From the NCBI RefSeq assembly GCF_001659605.2, contig NC_035164.2, positions 23,416,500 to 23,480,499 on the forward strand: a stretch of DNA of 64,000 bases, given 5' to 3'. Source of the stretch: Manihot esculenta (taxonomy: Eukaryota > Streptophyta > Magnoliopsida > Malpighiales > Euphorbiaceae). Shown one piece after another: positions 59,314 through 64,000 of the stretch. The notes below the pieces were generated by a model. It was not told the DNA's origin and searched no databases. It saw nothing but the letters and a program-made list of their open reading frames with translations. Within the stretch, counting starts at the first letter, position 1. Every line of letters starts with the position of its first letter. A program made the translations under genes and the position numbers.

Positions 59314-61394
59314 CTACGAAATGTTAAGCTTTCCAAGACCCAAATCCTCCTTGTAGAGTTTCCAGCGAACATTAGCTAATGCAAGTTTCTCTTGAGCTCC
59401 AACCCAATTCACATTAGCTTGCTTGATTTCACTTTCTAGTTTTTTCCATTCTTCTAAATCTTTGGAAACTTCTTTATTGCTTTTCTCCAACTCAACCAAA
59501 ACAGACTTCTTATGAGCAACAACATCCTCCTTCTGTTTAATTAAGAGTTGAATTTGAGCCTCTAATTTTTCTTCTTCTGTTGAAAGTCTTAAGAATTCAG
59601 CATCTTTGGAACTTAGCTCCTCATGTGTCTGTGCCAATTTTGCATCAAGTTCATCAGTTTTCCCTGACAGAGATGTTCGACGAGCTTGAGCAGTTTCTGC
59701 AGTGGTTATAACCATAGGAGCACTCTCTTTAAATTCTGCTAAGCAAGAAAGAAGACCTTGCAAAATTGTCTTCTCATTCAAATCCTTACTATGTTGAATG
59801 AGTGTAAGGATAATTCCCTCAATATTGCCATAGGCATTAGCAAGTTGTATAGCCTCTAATGGCATATTAAGGAACCCTTTTAATGCTTCTTTTTGTTGCT
59901 GAACATCAGGTTTAGATGCTTGATTTGACATGGAGGTTTCGCTGCTCATAGTTCTAGTCCTGCTTGCAAGTTCTGTCAAGAGACCTTTAGATGTTGCATG
60001 CACATCTTGGGAAGATTTTACAGGCTCAGAGGGAGGATCCTGCCATGCAAACAAAACAGATACTGAAACTTTAAAATATCAGTTTTAGCTGACAAAGGCA
60101 AAACATCTGTGTAGTTTTCTATTTTAGTAGTACTGTAGAAGGCGGAGGAATCAGCCTCTTCTTCCTGAACCGATGAACTGCTCACCCTAAAAATAATTAC
60201 CTTTGGAGGAATCTTTGTCTCAACAGTCACTGAAGGAGGAGGTGATGATTTGATGACTTCCTTATCGCTGGTGGGAGTAGCAGCAGCTTGAATGCCTTCT
60301 TTGGTCTGGTTCAGTGGTTTAGTGTCTACTTTTGCTTTAGTGTCAACTACTTCTTTTTCAGATGAAGGAACCTGGCTTGTTGGTGGTGCAGCCACTGGCT
60401 CAGATGGTTTAGTTTCATCCTTAGCCTCTTCCTTTTTAGGTTCAGGCTTTGAGTAATGGTTGACACTACGAACAAGAATCTCAACTTCAAGTATAAGGGT
60501 GTCGCCCACAAGATAACCTTCAGCAGAATTTTTTATCTTGCTAAGAGGAATAAAAGATGTGTAACCCCAATTTGTATAAAATGCTTTGAATACATTTTGT
60601 GCATCTGCAAAACAAGAGAGGAAAAGACAATGTTATGGGCATTCTTAGCACAATCTAAAAGTTTTAATTTTTAGACTAAATTGAGATTAAATTGACAATT
60701 TTAGGTTAATTTGAATAAAAATGTAAAATGGGCTGAATTAAACACACTCAATAAATATAGGGGTGAAATTGAAAATTTAATCTTTTTTATTTAGACAAGG
60801 ATAGATAAACAGATAAATATTGGTGTGTATATGTAAATATGCTAAATGAGAGTACCTCCTCCTCTTCTAACAGTCAGACTGTTATTGATTTGATTAATAA
60901 CTGCAAGGCTAAATTTTGCATCTCTGCTCCATCCTTGCGCCAAACTTGTTGAGTCAGCGACTTCCAAGTATATTGACAAATAATCCACTTTATTTCCTTT
61001 GGGGTAAACACTCAAACACCTGCCAAAAAGTGAAAAGAGAAAATAATATTTACACGACATAATATGAAAATATTATATTAAATATATCAAAATCTACATG
61101 AGATCTTTAAAAATATATATACTAATTATTTGTCATTCAATAAATTTATTAGTAAATTTTTTAAAATATTAAAAATATTTTTTAAAATTATAAAAATTAA
61201 TTAATCAATTTTCCATTTTAACCTCAATTGCATCAGAAAGATAAAAATAAATAAATAAATAATAATTTGAGGAGAAGAGATGAAGGATACCATTGACAAC
61301 CGCCAGCATAGAAAACCTCAGAATAAACTTTTTGAGTCAACGTGGAGAAATTGTTAATTCTCCATGTGAATTTAAATGGAGTTGCATCCCCCAT
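59314..61394 (-). CDS. MATH plus coiled-coil protein, RTM3-like (unit 2, copy D)
   Basis: Coding exons 61291-61394, 60856-61019, 60201-60604 and 59314-60039, exactly 15518 bp from those of the unit 1 gene. It predicts the same 465-residue protein; I see no coding difference at all. The MATH domain (about 6-133), charged linker and C-terminal coiled coil are as in copy B. The noncoding first exon should end at 62347, with the same TATA-like run upstream near 62405-62420. Introns also match except for A or T run lengths. The identity suggests either recent conversion by copy B (or the reverse) or an assembly duplicate. Antiviral function of the family is known for RTM3 only and is not shown here. 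Confidence 0.88.
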
Positions 61395-61703
61395 GTTAAT
61401 TGCTCTAATTCCTGCATAATAAAAAAAATTCACTTTTATTATTTAAAATAAAAAAATCAATTCTTTTTAATTTTAAAAATTTTCATTTTAAAAAAAATTA
61501 AAATCTTATATAATTTTATAAAAATTTATTTAAATAAATGGGACAAAGTTAATTGTTTTGATAATAATAATAAATCAATGCAAATAATCCTAAATAGTTA
61601 TAATTATAAAATATTTTGATAATAATGACCGTTGGACCACTGTGACTCAAATCGTAGTCAAATTTTATAGGAGATTGAGGCCTATGACTTATTAAAATCC
61701 ACT

Positions 61704-61984
61704 ATATAAATTAGCCCATTAGTGCGCAATTCAATTCATGATCGAGTAGGCCGGATTGATCGGAATCCGAACTCATTAAAGAGGGATCCAACTCATTTGA
61801 CACGCGACGGAACAGTAGGGAAATGGACCTACTATACCACGGTCCTATCAGTACGAGTTCCAAAAGAGAATTAAATGGTGGTTTGATGATGGTGAAAAGA
61901 TAAGTACATCCGTATATACGACTTTGTATGATAGCGACAGATAATATAGTAATACGATGGCGATTATGCGTCATTAGTCGATAA
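61704..61984. other. GC-richer block in 5' intron, origin unknown (unit 2)
   Basis: Copy of the block at 46185-46465 within the leader intron of copy D. No recognisable domain. Confidence 0.4.
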
Positions 61985-62347
61985 ATAAAAAAAATAAAGA
62001 AAAAAGGTGTGAATCACTTAGATTAGACTCATTCACACAGAAAAAAATCCTATCTTCTTTTGGATCATCTTATTCTCGATCTCAGATCATCAAATAATAT
62101 AAAATTTTTCTTTTTTTCTCATAGAAAATTATTATATACAGTAATGATGTACAAAATATATAGATTTTAATTATCCATTATAATAAAATACACATAAAAG
62201 TCATTGTGATTAATGGATTTAATAAAATTATTACACATATAATAATAATAATTTTGAAATTTCTCCTTTCGTAGGCTATAAATAAGAAATAATGAAATAG
62301 TTTATAGAGAAATTTAAGAGGATCAAACAAAGAAAAACATAAATACC

Positions 62348-63059
62348 TTGAATGATTGGGTGAGAGTGTTAGAAGGAAGACAAGTTCTTGAAAATCAGAT
62401 ACTGCAATATATATATATATAAAATAAAGACAAGCCTCAATTACTTGTAAATTTATCTTTTCATATTCTGACCCATCTCTTACTTTTCAATTTCCATGAT
62501 TCTTTCCTTTTTATATCAAGGAATTACTTGCACAGTGTGTGTGCTTTATTCCCTTCCTTTCTTTCCTTAATTATCCTATAAACTTTTTATAATTTATAAT
62601 GTGGTTTTTCAAATTTAATAAAATTCAAAATTTATACCCGCTTGTTTAAAAAAAAAAGTATATTTAAAAATATTTTTCATGGAAAATATATTTTTATATT
62701 TTTTATAGAAAATATTAAAAATATTTTTTATAGAAAATATTAAAAATATTTTTTTTGAAAATATTTTTTAACAAAATAATTTATTTTATATTTTTTAATT
62801 TTAATATGAAAAATAAAATATATTAATAAATTTATGTATATAATTGTTAATAAATTCTCAAAATATAAAAAATAACTTAATTTTTTTATTTTAAAAAATA
62901 TTTTTCATTAATTAATATTTCTAAGTGTTCTAAATACTTAAAAATATGAAAAATTATTTATTTGAAAAATATTTTCTTCAAAATAAATGAAGTTTTAGTT
63001 ATTAATATTTTAGTGAAAAATAATTTAATATCTATGATACTATTTTATCAAAATAGTCA
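62348..63059. other. Upstream region of MATH gene copy D
   Basis: Same as 46830-47540 apart from homopolymer length. Contains the probable promoter. Identity to unit 1 drops from about 63060. Confidence 0.45.
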
Positions 63060-64000
63060 CTTTATTAAATTATATAGTTTAATCATTTTAATTTTAATAA
63101 TTTATATAATTTATTTCAATAGATTAGTTTAGGTTGTAAAAGACGCTCTACACAACCAATTCCTCCTTAAGTTTAGTTTGATTAGGAAATATTTTCTAAT
63201 TAAACACTAGTTAACAAATTGCCAAGAAACGTACTTGAGGTTCTTCACTTTTCAACTGTTAACTGCTTTAAGAAATAGAGAAATCTAATTCTAATTTTGC
63301 CAACCATGTGGTTTAGTTAAATCATGCAATTAATTGTCACTTGTATTCAAACAATCTAAGCAATTACAGAACTAAATCATTCAAACTAACAATATATAGT
63401 TATGCAATTAAAAGCAACGAGCCCTTATTGATTCTAATAGCAATGCAATAATAACATGAAGAACAAGTTGTATAAATACTGAAAAAATGGAAGTTTGACA
63501 ATGGAGTTTCAGATCTCGCAATTCATAACAAAACTGAAATTTTCCCCGCTTCAACTAGAAGAAGATGTGTTTAGCCATTCATGGTGCGCAAAGAATACAT
63601 AAAGAGAAAAGAAAGAAGAAAAGAAGAGAAGTGTGGCGCCGCTGATGTTGCATGTTTACTGTTGGTTGCTACCTTTTTATAGATGCAAAAATCCTAGATC
63701 AGTCCTTTATGAGATGAAATTCCTTTTTGACTTGGTGTTTGATTCATTCCTTACTTGTATTTCTTCATAAATAGACTTTCTTGGGTGAAAGAATTCTTTT
63801 TTGCAGAGTGTTTGATATGTTTCAGATATGCCTTGATGTGTTTGAGATAGGATATAACTTTTAAAATTTGAATTTCTATAATTTCCGCGTTTCTGCACTT
63901 TTCTACTGGTGACAATCGATTTTGGCAAATCGACTGCCCCAATCGCGAGTCTGTGATGTCTTGTTTTTCTCTGTTCTGCGGTAATTGATTTGGATAAATT
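63060..64000 (-). mobile_element. Athila-like LTR fragment (unit 2, runs off window)
   Basis: Counterpart of 47540-48480, more diverged at its left end (roughly one base in eight over the first 100 bp after AGACGCT) than further right. Contains the start of the AATCGATTT...CCCCAATCG tandem units near 63910. Confidence 0.65.

Larger units (their letters stand above)
49553..64000. repeat. Segmental duplication unit 2 (runs off window)
   Basis: Second copy of unit 1, same strand and order. Relative to unit 1 it has about 800 bp extra at 51008-51808. It lacks 329 bp inside the LINE fragment at 55969, most of the Tat remnant, and about 2.07 kb (foldback region) at the junction near 59225. Confidence 0.85.

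Overview
This is eukaryotic nuclear DNA from a flowering plant. The evidence is AT-rich intergenic sequence, intron-split genes with GT/AG junctions, and dense layers of Ty3/gypsy, Ty1/copia, LINE, SINE and MITE sequence. The families point to a eudicot; a Malpighiales/Euphorbiaceae-like genome is only a guess. I see no bacterial, CRISPR, rRNA or functional tRNA genes.

Left part (1-30.5 kb) is a transposon graveyard with one young element. An Athila-like LTR, PBS and gag remnant lies on the minus strand at 1-2863. It is followed by a MITE (3541-3992), a tRNA-derived SINE with a perfect 13-bp target duplication (4567-4659), and a decayed Tat-type gypsy LTR and gag (about 5480-26300). The Tat copy has been hit by a solo LTR (5699-7058, duplication CAATC), a second solo LTR (8345-10549, duplication GCTAT) and a Ty1/copia element (10903-26190, duplication GAGTG). 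The copia element was itself hit by a full-length Tekay/Del-type chromovirus (12624-22589, minus strand, duplication CCATA). That chromovirus has two 2290-bp LTRs differing at only eight positions that I can see, all transitions, and an unbroken 1684-residue Gag-Pol. It is the only apparently coding-competent mobile element here. The copia copy carries a stop codon in its reverse transcriptase and a damaged protease motif. After it come AT-rich DNA, another MITE and an internally deleted LINE (29624-30528).

Right part (30.8-64 kb) is a tandem segmental duplication. Unit 1 is about 30805-48740 and unit 2 is about 49553 to beyond the window end. Each unit holds two minus-strand MATH plus coiled-coil genes (family of Arabidopsis RTM3-like proteins). 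The first gene of each unit (32661-36248; 52224-55866) is a pseudogene with frameshifts, stops or a lost exon part. The second (43796-45876; 59314-61394) is intact in four coding exons and predicts the same 465-residue protein in both units. The intact copies sit in a tract of about 3.8 kb with almost no substitutions, while flanking homologous sequence differs by roughly one to over ten percent. This is the pattern of gene conversion or of a separate recent copying event. Introns of the pseudogenes carry a captured serine-carboxypeptidase-like fragment. The units also carry LINE RNase H pieces and Tat gag remnants, and a 67-bp tandem repeat array lies between them.
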